64,000 nt of DNA from Closterium sp. Naga37s-1 (GCA_947471745.1 CANJKZ010000262.1:1124501-1188500), one strand, 5' to 3'. Counted from the stretch's first letter, positions 47,401-60,111 are shown. Notes: generated from the letters alone by a model not told the origin. Numbers and translations: made by a program.

Positions 47401-49671
47401 GTCGGTGAGCCTGCTGCTGAGGACATCGAGGATGTCCCCTCTCCCTTCCCCTCCTCTGCCCCCCGTGCCCCTCCCCTTGTGCCCGACCTGCATGGGCTAA
47501 CTTCGGTGTCGGCCTCCGGCGATGAGGGGAGGAGTGGGACGTCGCCTTCGGCGCCGGCTAAGAGCATCGCCGGTGGCCGTCGTGACGAGCAGTAAGTCGA
47601 CATGGGAGTGAAGTCGACGTTGATAGGGGAGGAGCAGGCCGAGGAGGTGCAGCCGATTTTGGCGAAACCGGCGAAGAAGGCACCAGCCGGGCAGCAGCCG
47701 ACAAGGGAGCGGGCAGCGGTGAAGCCGACCACGAAGCATTCCGCAACCAGGCAGTCGGCAGAGGATCCGATCGCAGGGGAAAAGTCGGCAGGGAAGCCGG
47801 CTGAGGTTCAGCAGGACGATGAGGGAAGTGAAGCTGGTGACGATGGAGGGGACGCTGAGGAGTCCACCGACAGTGACGTGGTGGAGGTCCAGCGTGGATC
47901 ACGGCAGTCAGGCCGAATTCGGAGGCCGCCTGACTTCTACGTACCGGCTGCCTTCACCACGGCGTACGACGAGGTCGATGACGACCTGCAGTACGACGAC
48001 GCCGAGGAGGACGAAGACTTTCTGGAGCTCGACCCCGACATGCACGCCGACCCCGAGCACCGTCGGGACATCTCGACGATGACGGTGAAGGAGGCGTTGG
48101 CGAGCTGGAAGGGCAAGGCGGTGAAGGCCGCCATGGAGGAGGAGATTCGCAGCCTCGTCTGCATGGGGACGTGGGAGCTGGTCGAACGTCCGCTGGGAGT
48201 GAACATCATGAAGAACCGGTGGGTGTTGACGACGAAGTACCACATCGACGACACCGTCGAGCGCGAAAAGGCAAGGCTGGTCGTGAAGGGCTTCACGCAG
48301 GTGTACGGCGCAGACTACGATGAGACGTATGCGCCGGTGAGCAGCTATGTCACGCTGAGGATCTTCCTCAGCATCCTCGCCATCCTCGACCTCAACCTGA
48401 TGCAGCTCGACATGAAGAACGCCTTCCTGCAGAGCAAGCTCGACCGGGTGCTGTACATGTACCAGCCAGACTACTTCAACGACGGGACCGGCCGGGTGTG
48501 CAAGCTGCTGAAGAGCCTCTACGGCCTGAAGCAGTCGCTGTTGTTGTGGTATAGGGCTCTCGACGGTGTGCTGCCGGGCGCTGGCTGGAAGAAGAGCCTG
48601 GTTGACACGGCGCTCTACTTCAAAGTCGGCGATGACAAGGTGACCTGCTGGGTGCTGGTCTATGTCGACGACCTGCTTGCCGCCAGCAGCAGCACCGAGA
48701 TGCTGAAGGAGCTGAAGGAGCTGCTGGAGGCCGCCTTCGAGCTGCGCGAGATCTCGCCGGTGCAGAAGTACCTCGGGCTGGAGATCGTCCGTGACAGGTC
48801 GGCGAGGAAGCTGTGGCTGCACCAGCAGGGCTACGCCGACAAGCTGCGTAGGCGGTTCCTCGACGAGGAGCAGACCGGGCGCACCCCGAAGACGTCGGTC
48901 TCGGTCGATGCCTACGCCGAGCTCACCTTCGACAACGAGGAGGCGCAGGAACGCCAGGAGGAGGAGTACCGGCAGAAGGTCGGCTCGCTGCAGTTCGCGG
49001 CGACGACAACGAGGCCGAACATCGCCTTCGCCTGCAGCAAGCTGGGGAGCGGCCTCACTGTGAGGAGCGACCAGCACTGGCGCGAGGTCGACCGCTGCCT
49101 TGCCTACCTCGCCAACACCCGTGACACCGCCCTGGAGTTTGGCGGTGGAGCAGAGTCGCTGAAGCTGGTCGGCTACGTGGACGCCGACGACGCCGGCGAC
49201 AAGAAGCACCGGACGAGCACGAGAGGCTACGTGTTTGTCTTTGGAGGGGGCGCCGTCTCTTGGTCGAGCCAGCGCATCAAGTGCGCGACGCTGTCGTCGA
49301 CCGAGTCGGAGTACGTGGCGGCAACCGAAGCCGGCAAGGAGGGACGTCGCCTTCGCTTCCTCCTTGCAAAATTCCGGCAGCTGGACGCTGGGACACCGAC
49401 TGTCCTTCGGGTGGACAACAAGTCGGCCATCACAGTTGCCGAGGGCATGGGGTTGACGGGCAACCTCAAGCACATGGAGCGACGACAAGCCTGGCTGCAG
49501 CACATGGTTAAGCGCGGGAAGTTTTCACTGAGGTACATCCCGACGGCTGAGCAGCAAGCCGACTTCCTGACGAAGGCGCTGCACTACCCGGCCTTCAACC
49601 GTTGCTCCGCTGCAATCGGCCAGGTATGCCTGGTCAACATGGGCGACGGTGACAACGATGTGCAGCAGTAG
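44452..49671 (+). pseudogene. gag-pol of Copia F, two in-frame stops
   Basis: One continuous frame of 1740 codons, broken only by TAG at 45067-45069 (after FRAV) and TAA at 47593-47595 (after RDEQ). Gag: a coiled N terminus (LEAQLEDARRRHEANEYG) and a UBN2-like central region. Zinc knuckle C-X2-C-X4-H-X4-C (CWLCGDPDHLSFEC). Protease LDSGCSHH. Integrase with CVSC, then catalytic D (VHVDLCGP), D (RSDRGGEF) and E (TPQQNGMAERE). Reverse transcriptase has FTQVYGADYDETYAPV and YVDDLL. RNase H has VDADDAGD, SSTESEYVA and VDNKSA. Lengths fit a full Copia polyprotein, so only these two changes separate it from an open frame. It could still supply proteins if the stops are suppressed, but that is inference. 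Confidence 0.93.
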
Positions 49672-49800
49672 GTGCCATGCCCTCTTGCATGGCTGGTGCG
49701 GTGACCGGCGTGCTGTCTGTTGGGTGCACGTCGACGAGCTATTTTCCAAGTAGTGCTGCCGTCTGGGCTGGGGGGCCCAAGCGTGAACGCGGCAGGGGAG

Positions 49801-50638
49801 TGTCAACGGGAGTTGTCGTTGGCCCCGTCCTCGCTTGGGCGGAGCCGACCTCGTGGTCGGGTGTGAGGAGTGCAACCGACCTGCAACAGTGGGCAAGTTG
49901 GTCGACGGGCGTGGTCGACGCCGACCAGGGTGACTTGGGTGACGCCGACCAGGGGAAGCCGACTGGGTGTGGTCGGCTGACAGGTGTACTGGTTGACCTG
50001 GAGTTGGTCGACCAGGTGGGTTGTCGACCTGGAGTTGGTCGACCTGGTGAGGATGGCATGTGGTTGTCGTCGACCTGGGCGGTCGACGGGGCCTGGGATG
50101 ACACACCTGGTCGACATGGTTGCCTAGTTGACCAGGTTACCCGGACGACGAGGTCTGCGAGCTTCGCGACTGTCGCCCAGGTAGGTTGGCAATGTCGACC
50201 TGCGATTCGGTGGCACGTGGTCCCTCAGGTGCAACCGTCGACATGTGGTCGACTTGGCACCTGCGCAATGTGCGTGACGGTGCATGTCGTTACCGTCACC
50301 TTGCACCTGCGAAGTACGTATGTTGGCCTATTGTTGGTGTGTTGGCACGCCAGCCTTGCAAGTCGACCGAGGACGCCTGAAGACGCCTGAGGTCGACCAG
50401 CTGGCAAGTCGCCTTCGTGCTGAGCTGATGGTCGACTCGTATGCTAGGCTTCTGATGTAGTCAATCTTGCCAATCTAGTTGCTACCATTGTTTTCTCAAC
50501 TTTTGCTAGTGAAACTCTTGCGGTTTTGCTCTGTGAACGCACAAGTGCTAGAGAACGACTAAGTGAACGAACGCAGAGATCCCTCCTACCCCGTGCCTAG
50601 CCCATAGTCTAGCTCCCGTTGAAAGAGTAATCTCCGCA
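49801..50638 (+). repeat. 3' LTR of Copia F
   Basis: 838 bp. Differs from the 5' copy by a short deletion and scattered substitutions. Confidence 0.95.
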
Positions 50639-50782
50639 CTTTTTGCTCTAATACCATGTCAGAATCCCAGTCACTAAAAGGGCTTGTTAAGTAGCGGGTC
50701 CGTGCGCCCATAGCCCCCAAGGCAACAGGCACGTAGCCCTTCCTGGGATTTATCGGGGATCCACAGTGTAGGTCTTCTAACA

Positions 50783-50987
50783 AACCCCCCGAAGAATTCA
50801 GGTGTAGTTCCTTCATGAGATCGCATGGTAATTACTGTGGCCGTTCTACCCATATCGCTAGCCCTTTGCCCCTCGCTCCGAGAAACCTCGCGTAGATGTG
50901 TACAGGCTACATATCTACAGCAGACGCATCGACCTTTCTTTCTTCCAGGCGGCCAGCTGCTTGAAACTGTAGCGATAACTCAGTTAT
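50783..50987. other. unassigned spacer
   Basis: 205 bp between TRIM-2 and element G. Nothing recognisable. Confidence 0.5.
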
Positions 50988-51393
50988 TGTTACACTCCTA
51001 GGGGGGACTTAGCCAGGATCTACTCAGGATTGATCGAAGGGTAATCTGTTGCGGAACTGAATCACGAAGCATGTCAGAGTAAATGTAAGATGACTGAAGT
51101 GACTATAACAAAGATATACTGGTACATGGGTTTATATGTAAATACAAAGGAATACGAAAACTCATAACTAGCCATGTACTGTAAGGTGTGCATTCCCTCG
51201 TTATAGCGATATGCAACCATGCGGCTCAGGAACCTGTTCTAAAACCCGTTTTTGCCTTTTCTCATTCTAGTATCGGTCTTCATCTTACAACGGATTTCGT
51301 CGCTTTGGTTCACCTGGGGCTTGATCTTCATTCTCGGTAACGTTTTTCTCTGTTATTTCAGCAATGCACTTACTCAATTCCATTATCGCAGCA
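50988..51393 (-). repeat. 3' LTR of element G
   Basis: 406 bp. Aligned with 61049-61454 throughout, with many substitutions. Confidence 0.88.
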
Positions 51394-51479
51394 CCCCCCT
51401 TCATTCCTGGACGTAGCAGATTCTGACTCGCGTAACCACCCCGCTGAGCTTGGCGCAGTGCTTGTACTGCCGATGTGGA

Positions 51480-52842
51480 TCTATATTGGACTATGCAGCC
51501 CTATGCGCACAGCACTGATGTGTCTCCTTTCCTCCAGGTCCATTTTACTTGTGGACAGGTTTCCCCTAATCGTTGTAGTGGAGGGGAGATTGTGCAGCTT
51601 TACTGCATGGTGCATTGCGTACGTCCAGTATGTGGCGCGGAGTCCGTACTGCAGTAGCTCGCGCACCTTCTTCATAAGTGTGCGGTTGGTGCGCTCAGCC
51701 TAGGTATCTGCGGGCTTTGTTGGGGTCGGTGTAGTGGAGCAGTATGTCGCGTGTCTCTAGGTCAGTACGCAATTTGACTCCACAGTCAACGAATTGCGAC
51801 GCGAAGAGAAGGTTAAAGCGCAGGTCTTGCACGATGAGTACGTCGTTGAACGTGATGTGCGTGTTGCTGTCGTATGCCTTGAGCACAACGATTCCTTGCG
51901 CGCTTGCTCTCGGCCTTTCGTTGCTCGTGACAATGATGTAGGTGACCGTGAGAGGGGGTACGGCCTTAAGATGTAGCGCCTTCATCCCACCATATGTTGC
52001 CCGCAGCAGCTGTCCAAGTACAGGGTGTTGTAGTTGTCGTTGTTGTTGCGTGGGAGTAGGGTGAGTCGCGGCGTGATGATGTGCGGCATAGGATTGGGAG
52101 TTTCCAGTCTTGTTTTTCGTCGTCGTTGTACTGATGATCAAGGGTGAAGGGGTTATTGTCATCGAAAGTGAAGATTGGTTTGACGGTGTCTTCCGGATAT
52201 GGTGTCAGAGCCCTTGGGCGGCGGCACTATTTGATCCTGGTGTGCCGCGTCGCCATGTTGCTTATGACGTTTCTGGTACCTCCTGTTTGTTTTGCTGACA
52301 GCTGCTGCTAAGCAGGGGTACGTGGCGCCTGCTAGACTTGGCGTGTATCTTGTCGGCGGGCCCAATTGTTGGGGTGAGTGGAGCTTTGGTGGCGTGCGCT
52401 GGAGCGAAATCTGCATCGCTCAGTTGAGTGCACGAAATTCTTGCATATCTTGCAATAGTGTCGCCTTGGTAGTCAATCTTCTTATTTCTGAGTGTAGAAG
52501 GCGAGTCGTTCTTGTCGCGGAGCGGGGCGTTGATCGTTTGAATCCATGTCTTGTTGTTCGAAGAGAAGTTTGGCGCAGAGAGAGGCTTCTGAGATAGCTC
52601 CCTGTTGTGGGGGAAGCACATTGCAAGGCTTCCACTCGGGTCCGAGTCAGGCGAGCACAATGGTGACGAAGATGTCTTATGAGGTGCCGTGCTCCACGAT
52701 TTGATCACGGATACTCTGACAACAATTAATATATGAGTTTGCTTTCTCCCCGTACCCTATTTTACCTTCCATTAGCTGTTGGAGGAGCATGCTCGACAAC
52801 ACCGAATCATTTGGCTGGCACATCTTTGTGAGCTATTTCCAA
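51480..52842 (-). pseudogene. gag/pol remnants of element G (downstream part)
   Basis: Minus-strand fragments of a Copia polyprotein. At 51695-52162 a gag-pre-integrase-like stretch reads FNDVLIVQDLRFNLLFASQF. At 51481-51675 comes an integrase end, RTLMKKVRELLQYGLRATYWTYAMHH in two short pieces. At 52262-52842 a gag region is full of stops. The integrase catalytic core, polymerase and RNase H are missing, so a large internal deletion joins the protease region almost directly to the integrase tail. Confidence 0.7.
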
Positions 52843-52847
52843 ACCTC

Positions 52848-52977
52848 TGTCAAACTTATATGCTATAGTCTGTTTAGGTTGTAGTGGGGTAGTTCTTATA
52901 GGGTACAACACTTTTAGGTTTGCTACTTGTACCCAACTGCTTTCTAGTTCAATCATTCATTCGCTCACATTCTAACA
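52848..52977 (+). repeat. 5' LTR of Copia E
   Basis: 130 bp, TG...CA ends, followed directly by the primer region. Confidence 0.95.
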
Positions 52978-53039
52978 TGGTATTCTGAGCAGGTTCCCTA
53001 GTGGGAACGTTTTTTTTAAGGGCCCACCATAATTTTCTT

Positions 53040-53900
53040 TTTCCTGCCCTGCCCGAAGCGCGCATCGCGCCCTGCCCGTCGTGGCCCCTTTGGCGCCCGT
53101 CACGGCCCCTGCTGGACGCGACCCCTACTGCCTGTCGCGGCCCCTACTGCCGTCGCGACCCCGCCTGCCGTCGCGGCCCCTACTGCCGACGCGGCCCCTA
53201 CTGCTGTCGCGGCCCTAGCCCGTCGCGGCCCCTATTGCCTGTCGCGGCCCCCACTGACGTCGCGACCCCGACTGCCGTCGCGGCCCCTACTGCCGACGCG
53301 GCCCCTACTGCTGTCGCGGCCCTAGCCCGTCGCGGCCCCTACTGCCTGTCGCGGCCCCTACTGCCGTCGCGACCCCGCCTGCCGTCGCGGCCCCTACTGC
53401 TGACGCGGCCCCTGCTGCTGTCGCGGCCCTAGCCTGTCGCGGACCCTGCTGCTGACGCGGCCCCTACTGACGCGGCCCCTGCTGGCGCGGCCCCTGCTAA
53501 CGCGGCCCCCTGCTGTCCCGGCCCGGCCCTGCTGACGCGGCCCTTGCTGACGCGACCCCCTGCTGGCGCGGCCCCTGCTGGCGCGGCCCCTACTGTCGCG
53601 CCCCCCCCCCTGCTGTCGCGGCCCCTGCGGTCGCCGCCTCTACTGACGCGGCCCCTTCTGTCGCGGCCCCTGCTGACGCGGCCCCTGCTGGCGCGCCCTC
53701 AGCTGTCGCGGCCCCTGCTGTCGCGGCCCGGCCCTACACCCGCCCCTGGTAAGCACCCGCGCCGCCCTGCTGCGCCGCGCCGCCAGTTGCCGAGCCGCGC
53801 CGCCCAGCCGAGCCGCGCCGCCCAGCCGAGCCGCGCCGCCCACTGAGCCGCGCCGCTCTGCCGAGCCGCGCCGCCCTAACGAGCCGCGCCGCCCTACTGA
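53040..53900 (+). repeat. repetitive leader of Copia E
   Basis: Dozens of gcggcccctactgccgtc / gcggcccctgctgacgc units of about 15-17 bp, then a gccgcgccgcccagccga type. Same place and motif as the leader of D. Confidence 0.85.
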
Positions 53901-53992
53901 GCCGCACTGCCCTGCACTGCCCTATTGCCTCTACTACTACTGCTGCTACTACTGCTACTGTGGCTACTGCTGCTACTGCTTCTACTGCTGCT

Positions 53993-56900
53993 ATGGCTAG
54001 CCCTACTGTTCTCACCTTTGATGCTGAGGGGCGTGCAGTTGACTTTGACGTGTGGGTTGACGACCTGCAGCTCTTTCTTCAGTGTGACTCTAGAGATGGG
54101 GTATCTCTTTTCGATCACACGTCCAGTGTCTCTACTGCTCCTGCTGCCACTGCTGACAGTACGGTTCGCTCGCAGTGGACCACTCGTGACGCTGTTGCTC
54201 GTCTTGCTGTTCGTACTCACCTGCCGCCTGCTGAGCGAGCGCATTTTGGCCAGTACAAGACTGCTCAATCTTTGTACGACGCTGTAGTTGCGCGCTACTC
54301 CTCCCCTGCCACTGCTGCCCTCAGCTGCCTCATACTGCCGTACCTTTTCCCTGACCTTGCCGCCTTTGCCACAGTTGCTGACCTCGTTGCTCACCTCCGC
54401 ACTAGTGACGCCCGCTACCGTGCTGCCCTTCCCACTGAGTTCTGTGCCAAGAACCCCCCCCCCATGTACATCACCCTTTACTACCTAGTCACCCGCCTCC
54501 CTGACTCCCTTTCCTCAGTCAGGGACCACTTTCTCTCCCTTTACCCTACCGAGCTCACCGTCGACCTGTTAGAGGAACGCCTTGCTGCAGCTGAGAAGAG
54601 TATCTTAGCTGTAGGTGCTTCTCGCGGCGACCGTCGCACCCCTTTCTTTGAGGGGTGTTCCCCTGTCCCCCTTCTCCCCTCTGTTGCTTCTGCTGCTGCT
54701 GTCGACCTCGTTGGCACTGAGGAGGTCGGAGCTGCGTCTGCCCTTAGTGGGAGACGCCGCAACAGCAAGGGCAAGGGGAGCAAGGGTGGTGGAGGGGGCA
54801 GCGGGGGAGGCGGTGGAGGAGGTGGAGGAGGCGGAGGGGGTGGCGGTGGAGGTGGGGGTGGTACCGGGAGTGGGGGCTTCAGTGGCGGCGGTGGAGGTGG
54901 TGGAGGCAGCGGTGGAGGTGGTGGAGGCAGCGGCAGCGGTGGTGGAGGCAGCGGCAGCGGTGGTGGCGGTGGCGGCGGCGGTGGTGCTGGTCGAGGTGCA
55001 GCCGCGCAGCGTGGCGGCTTTGGTGGTAGCCAGCGCCAGCAGCAGCCGCGCTCCCGTGAGACCCCGTCGGCCCAGCAGCTTCGTGAGTGGTACGTTGGGC
55101 GTGGGAGGTCTGGGGGTGCTGGTCCCTGCACTTACGTTCTTCGTACCGGCAGTCGTCGTGGGGAGGCGTGTGGGCTGCCACACACTACGCAGCGCTGCTT
55201 CGGTCGCTTGACGGACGCCTGGCGTGCCCAGTTTCCTGACGCTGTTGAGCTCCCTCGCTGGCATGATCTGCTTTTGCAGAATGTGCCTATCTTTGATCTT
55301 GATTTCGATGCTATCCTTGCTGCCATGTATGCTTTGACTGATAGTGCTGAGGGTGACTGTTACCTGAGTGTCCCGCCCGACCCGGGCATTGAGGCTGCTG
55401 CTCTAGGTGCTAGTGCGTCTGCTGCTCCAGGTACTGGTGAGTCTGCTGCTCCAGGTGCTGGTGAGTCTGCTCTCTCTGGTACTGCACCTACTGAGGCCTT
55501 GCACACTTTCACACTTGACTCTGGTGCTTCGCGCTCTTTCTTTAGAGACAGCACCACACTCACGCCTCTCAGTCGGCATGTCGCAGTCTCCCTGGCTGAC
55601 CCCTCTGGGGGCCCAGTCCTTGCGCACTCTTCCACGGTTCTACCGTGTCCTGCGGCCCCGTCGGGCTTACTGTCGGGACTCCACCTCCCCTCGTTCTCTA
55701 CGAACCTGGTGAGTGGAGCTGACCTCCAGGATGCGTGGGTTGACCAGTTCGCCCCTGGAGGTCAGCGTGTGACCCACTGCACTTGCTCTCGGACGGGCCG
55801 CCACCTGGCCACGTTCACCCGTCGGCCAGGGTCGAGTCTGTACACACTGACTACTGCGCCTCCTCCGGTCTCTGCGTCTAGTCAGGTAGCTGCGTCTAGT
55901 CAGGTGTTTGCTGCCGCGTCCAGGTCTAGTCCTGCGTCTGCCCCCTGCTCGTGTCGTCCTCTGTCACACGAGACTCTCCTTTGGCACCACCGCCTTGGTC
56001 ACCCCTCCCTACCTCGTCTTCGAGGTATGGCCTCCCGTACCCTTGTCTCGGGTCTACCCCGGTCCCTCCCTCCCCTTCCTCCGGGGCCTGCCCCTACCTG
56101 TGTTCCTTGTGTCGAGGGCCGGCAGCGCGCCGCTCCTCACTCCTCCACGTTCCCTCCGACTGAGGCTCCTCTGCAGACTCTTCACATGGACGTGTGGGGC
56201 CCAGCCCGCGTCCGTGGACAGGGTCACGAGCGTTACTTCCTGCTGGTCGTTGACGACTACTCGCGTTACACCACAGTCTTCCCCTTGCGCAGCAAGGGTG
56301 AGGTCCCTGAGGTGTTGATCGACTGGATCCGCGGTGCTCGTCGCCAGCTCAGCGAGAGTTTCGGCTCGAACCTCCCTGTTCTGCGTCTGCACTCCGACAG
56401 AGGTGGTGAGTTTTCCTCCGACCTCCTGAGGGCCTTCTGTCGTGCGGAGGGCATCCGCCAGACGTTCACGCTTCCGGCCTCTCCACAGCAAAATGGGATT
56501 GCTGAGCGCCGCATTGGCATGGTCATGGACGTCGCACGTACGTCCATGATCCATGCGGCTGCTCCCCATTTTCTGTGGCCGTTCGCAGTTCAGTACGCTG
56601 CGCATCAGATCAACCTTCAGCCTCGTGTCTCCTTACCGGAGACCACACCTACTCTGAGGTGGACGGGGAAGGTTGGCGATGCGTCCGCGTTCCGTGTCTG
56701 GGGATCTCGAGCTTTTGTCCGCGATACTTCAACGGGCAAGCTGTCCTCCCGTGCCGTTCCCTGTGTCTTCCTTGGTTTCCCTCCTGACGCACCCGGGTGG
56801 CAGTTCTACCACCCCACCTCGCGTCGTGTTCTGTCCTCTCAGGACGTCACGTTTGACGAGTCGGTGTCTTACTACCATCTCTTTCCCTACCGCACTGCCT

Positions 56901-59900
56901 CTCTCCCCCCCCCCGCCGCTCTTCCTAGCCCCAAGTACTCCCCCGGTATACCCCCTCCCCCCCCAGGGTCCTGCCCCCTCAGGTGTGTCCCAGGTAGACC
57001 CTGCCGAGCCGGTCGAGGTAGCTGTCGACTCAGGTGCTGCTAGGGGTGATGAGCCTGCGGGTGCGGAGACTGGGGGTGCGGGGACTGGGGGTGCTGAGAC
57101 TGGGGGTGCTGAGTCTGGGCGTGTTGAGCTTGGGGGTGCTGAGCCTGGGCGTGTGGAGCCTGAGGGTACTGCGTCTGGAGGTACTGAGCCTGCGCGTGCT
57201 GAGTTTGGAGGTGCTCTAGGTGTCCCGTCGCAGCGGGAGCCCCTCTCTCCACAGCAGCTTCGTGAGTGGTACTCTCGGCGCTGTCGAGGTGCTGCTGGTG
57301 CTGGTGCTGCTGGAGCTGCTGGAGGTGCTGCTGGAGCTGCTGGAGGTGCTGCTGGTACTAGCGCTGCTGGAGGTGCTGCTGGTACTAGCGCTGCTGGAGG
57401 TGCTACTGGAGCTGGAGGTGCTGCTGGTGCTGGTGCTGCTGGAGCTGCTGGAGGTGCTGCTGGAGCTGCTCGAGGTGCTGCTGGTGCTGGAGGTGCTGCT
57501 GGTACTGTAGCTGCTGGAGGAGCTGCTGGTGCTGGAGCTGCTGGAGCTGCTGGCGGTACTGCTGGAGCTGCTGGCGGTGCTGCTGGTGCTGGAGGTGCTG
57601 CTGGTGCTAGAGCTGCTGGAGCTGCTGGAGGTGCTGCTGGTGCTGGAGCTGCTGGAGCTGCTGGAGGTGCTGCTGGGACTGGAGGTGCTGCTGGGACTGG
57701 AGACCCTGGGGCTGAGGGTACAGGTTCTGTCTCTGCTGTTTCTGGAGGCGCTGCGCGGCTGCGGCCGTACTACGTTCCGCTCCTTCAGCAGGTTCTTGGT
57801 TCCCAGCCTTCTCCTGGTCCTCCTCCTCCTTTCCTGAGTCCACCGCCTGTCCAGTCCCAGTCGCAGTTACAGCCGGCCTCTCCACTGCCTGGTCCTTCTC
57901 CTTACTCTGGACCGACTAGAGGTCTTACGGAGCGTCGTGAGCCTGAGTCGCGTCCTGTGTCGCCTGAGTCTCGTTCTGCGTCGCCTGTCCGTGCTGTTCG
58001 CGCTGGTCGTGTTTCGCGTCCGCGTCCTCCTCCTGTCCCTGGCACTCACTCTATGACTCTGCGTCCTTCCACTGCTCCACAGCGTGTCCCTCTGCCGTCT
58101 TCTCCTGCGTCCTCTCTTCCTGCCGGTCCGGACCCTGCGTCTGACTCCCTCCGTGCTGCTAGTCCAGCTGTCACTGACCCTTTGTTTGAGTCCACTGCTG
58201 CGTCTGCTCTTGTTACTGAGCTTGTTGACTTTGCTGCAGCCAGTCGCCTAGACTACGCCGCTAGTCTTGTTGCTGAGTCTGCGTCTGCGTCTGTCTGTCC
58301 TCCGTCCGTCGGGGGTGAGTGTGCTCTTGGCACGGACGTTCTTGAGGACAGACAGGAGGAGTTTGAGTGCTTTACCGCTACTGTACCTCATCTCGTGTCC
58401 ATGCTGCTTGCCCCTGAGGGAGACCCGGATGCACCAGACATCCCGACCCCGCGCTCTTACGCAGAGGCGATAGAGGGTCCCTACTCCTCTCAGTGGCAGG
58501 CAGCCATGGATGCCGAGATGGATTCCTGGAAGTCCACAGGCACCTACGTAGACGAGGTTCCCCCACCTGGGGTGAACATCGTCAGTGGCATGTGGATCTT
58601 CAGGGTGAAGCGCCCGCCGGGTTCTCCGCCTGCCTTCAAGGCGCGTTACGTTGCACGTGGCTTCAGTCAGCGACAGGGAGTTGACTTCTTTCAGACCTTC
58701 TCCCCTACCCCGAAGATGACCACTCTTCGGGTACTGTTGCACGTTGCTGCTCAGCGTGACTACGAGCTCCACTCGCTTGACTTCAGCACAGCCTTCCTAC
58801 AGGGCAGCCTGCACGAGGAGATTTGGCTGCGTCGCCCACATGGCTTCACTGGGTCGTTTCCTGCTGGTACCCAGTGGAGCCTCCGCCGGCCAGTCTACGG
58901 TCTCCGCCAGGCACCCCGTGAGTGGCACGACACACTCAGGACGACTCTTGATGCTCTTGGTTTTGCTCCTTCCACTTCTGACCCTTCTCTGTTTTTACGC
59001 ACTGACACAACTCTGCCACGGCTCTACGTTCTCGTGTACGTAGACGACCTCGTCTTTGCTACTGCTGACACTGAGGCACTCGCCCTCGTGAAGTCCGAGC
59101 TGCAGAAGAGACACACGTGCACAGACCTGGGTGAGTTGACAAGCTATCTTGGCTTGCGGATCACCCGGGACAGAGCACAGCGCACCATTACCTTGACTCA
59201 GTCACACATGGTGCAGCAGGTCCTTCAGCGCTTCGGCTTCACGTACTCCTCGCCACAGTCCACTCCTCTGCCTACCGGTCACTCGCTCTCAGCTCCACCT
59301 TCGGACGAGTCCGTAGAGCCGAGTGGCCCGTATCTAGAGCTTGTGGGCTGCCTCATGTACCTGATGACTTGCACTCGACCTGACCTCGCATACCCTCTCA
59401 GCCTTCTGGCTCGCTACGTGGCTCCCGGCAGGCACCAAGGTGCACTGGGATGCTGCGAAGAGGGTGTTGCGATACTTGTGCAGTACATCAGGCATGGGGC
59501 TCGTGCTTGGAGGACGGGCTCGAGTTGTCCTCACTGGTCACGCTGACGCCTCCTGGGTTGACGACTTGGCTACTTAGCGGTCGTCACAGGGTTACACCTT
59601 CAGTCTTGGCTCCGGTTCTGTCTCTTGGCGGTCTACCTGCTCTTCTTCTGTTCTCAGCTCCAGTTGTGAGGCTGAGATCCACGCTGGGGCCATGGCTGCA
59701 CAAGAGCTACGCTGGCTCACCTACCTGCTGACCGACTTGGGAGAGGCGCCTCGTTCTCCTCCAGTTCTGTACGTCGACAACAAGGCCATGCTGGCCTTGT
59801 GTCAGGAGCACAGACTGGAGCACAGAACGAAGCACATTGCTCTGCGCTACTTCCTTGCTCGAGAGTTGCAGCAGCGTGGCCAGCTTCGTCTTGCTTACGT

Positions 59901-60018
59901 GGCCTCTCAGGCCAACACTGCTGATGTTTTCACCAAGGCACTTCAGCCTTGTGATCATCAGCGTTTCTGTACTGTGTTAGGTCTTGTACCTACTGTGCCT
60001 CACTTGCTTTCTTCTTGA
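53993..60018 (+). pseudogene. gag-pol of Copia E, two frameshifts and one stop
   Basis: ATG at 53993 (MASPTVLTFDAEGRA). Gag with poly-Gly and C-X13-C-X3-H-X4-C, protease LDSGAS, and integrase (HSDRGGEF, SPQQNGIAER) are open to about 56900. There a run of 10 C shifts the frame; sister D has 9 C and stays open. The Gly/Ala linker, reverse transcriptase (YVDDL) and the start of RNase H follow in the new frame. A 2-bp deletion near 59433 (compare GRHRKVHWDAAKR in D) and TAG at 59575-59577 in AT*RSSQG break it again. The RNase H end YVDNKAMLALC to VPHLLSS is intact (stop ending 60018). Confidence 0.92.
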
Positions 60019-60111
60019 CTCTGCTTGTACAGTACTCTTTATACATATACCTGCATGCTTACACTTGCTAGGCTGTGTTCCCTGTATTGTTTGTTTTTCC
60101 TTTATATAAAT

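Larger units (their letters stand above)
43491..50638 (+). mobile_element. Copia-type LTR retrotransposon F
   Basis: A 7148-bp element with LTRs of 854 bp (43491-44344) and 838 bp (49801-50638), and target duplication CTTTT (43486-43490 and 50639-50643). The polypurine tract gcaggggag directly precedes the 3' LTR. The sequence after the 5' LTR is TGGTGCGGTGAGCG, so its primer is not initiator Met. Proteins differ greatly from A-E: a canonical zinc knuckle and no poly-Gly. Confidence 0.95.
43245..50782 (-). mobile_element. TRIM-2, split by Copia F
   Basis: Left LTR about 43245-43407 and right LTR 50657-50782, related to TRIM-1. With F and one CTTTT removed, the internal part reads on the minus strand: LTR, TGGTATTAGAGC, a short A-rich stretch, GGGTTCGAATCCCGG (B box, 43470-43480), then the other LTR. 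Both LTRs end in gtaggtcttct(g/a)aca. The LTRs are diverged and no target duplication is clear, so this TRIM is old; outer borders are approximate. Confidence 0.75.
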
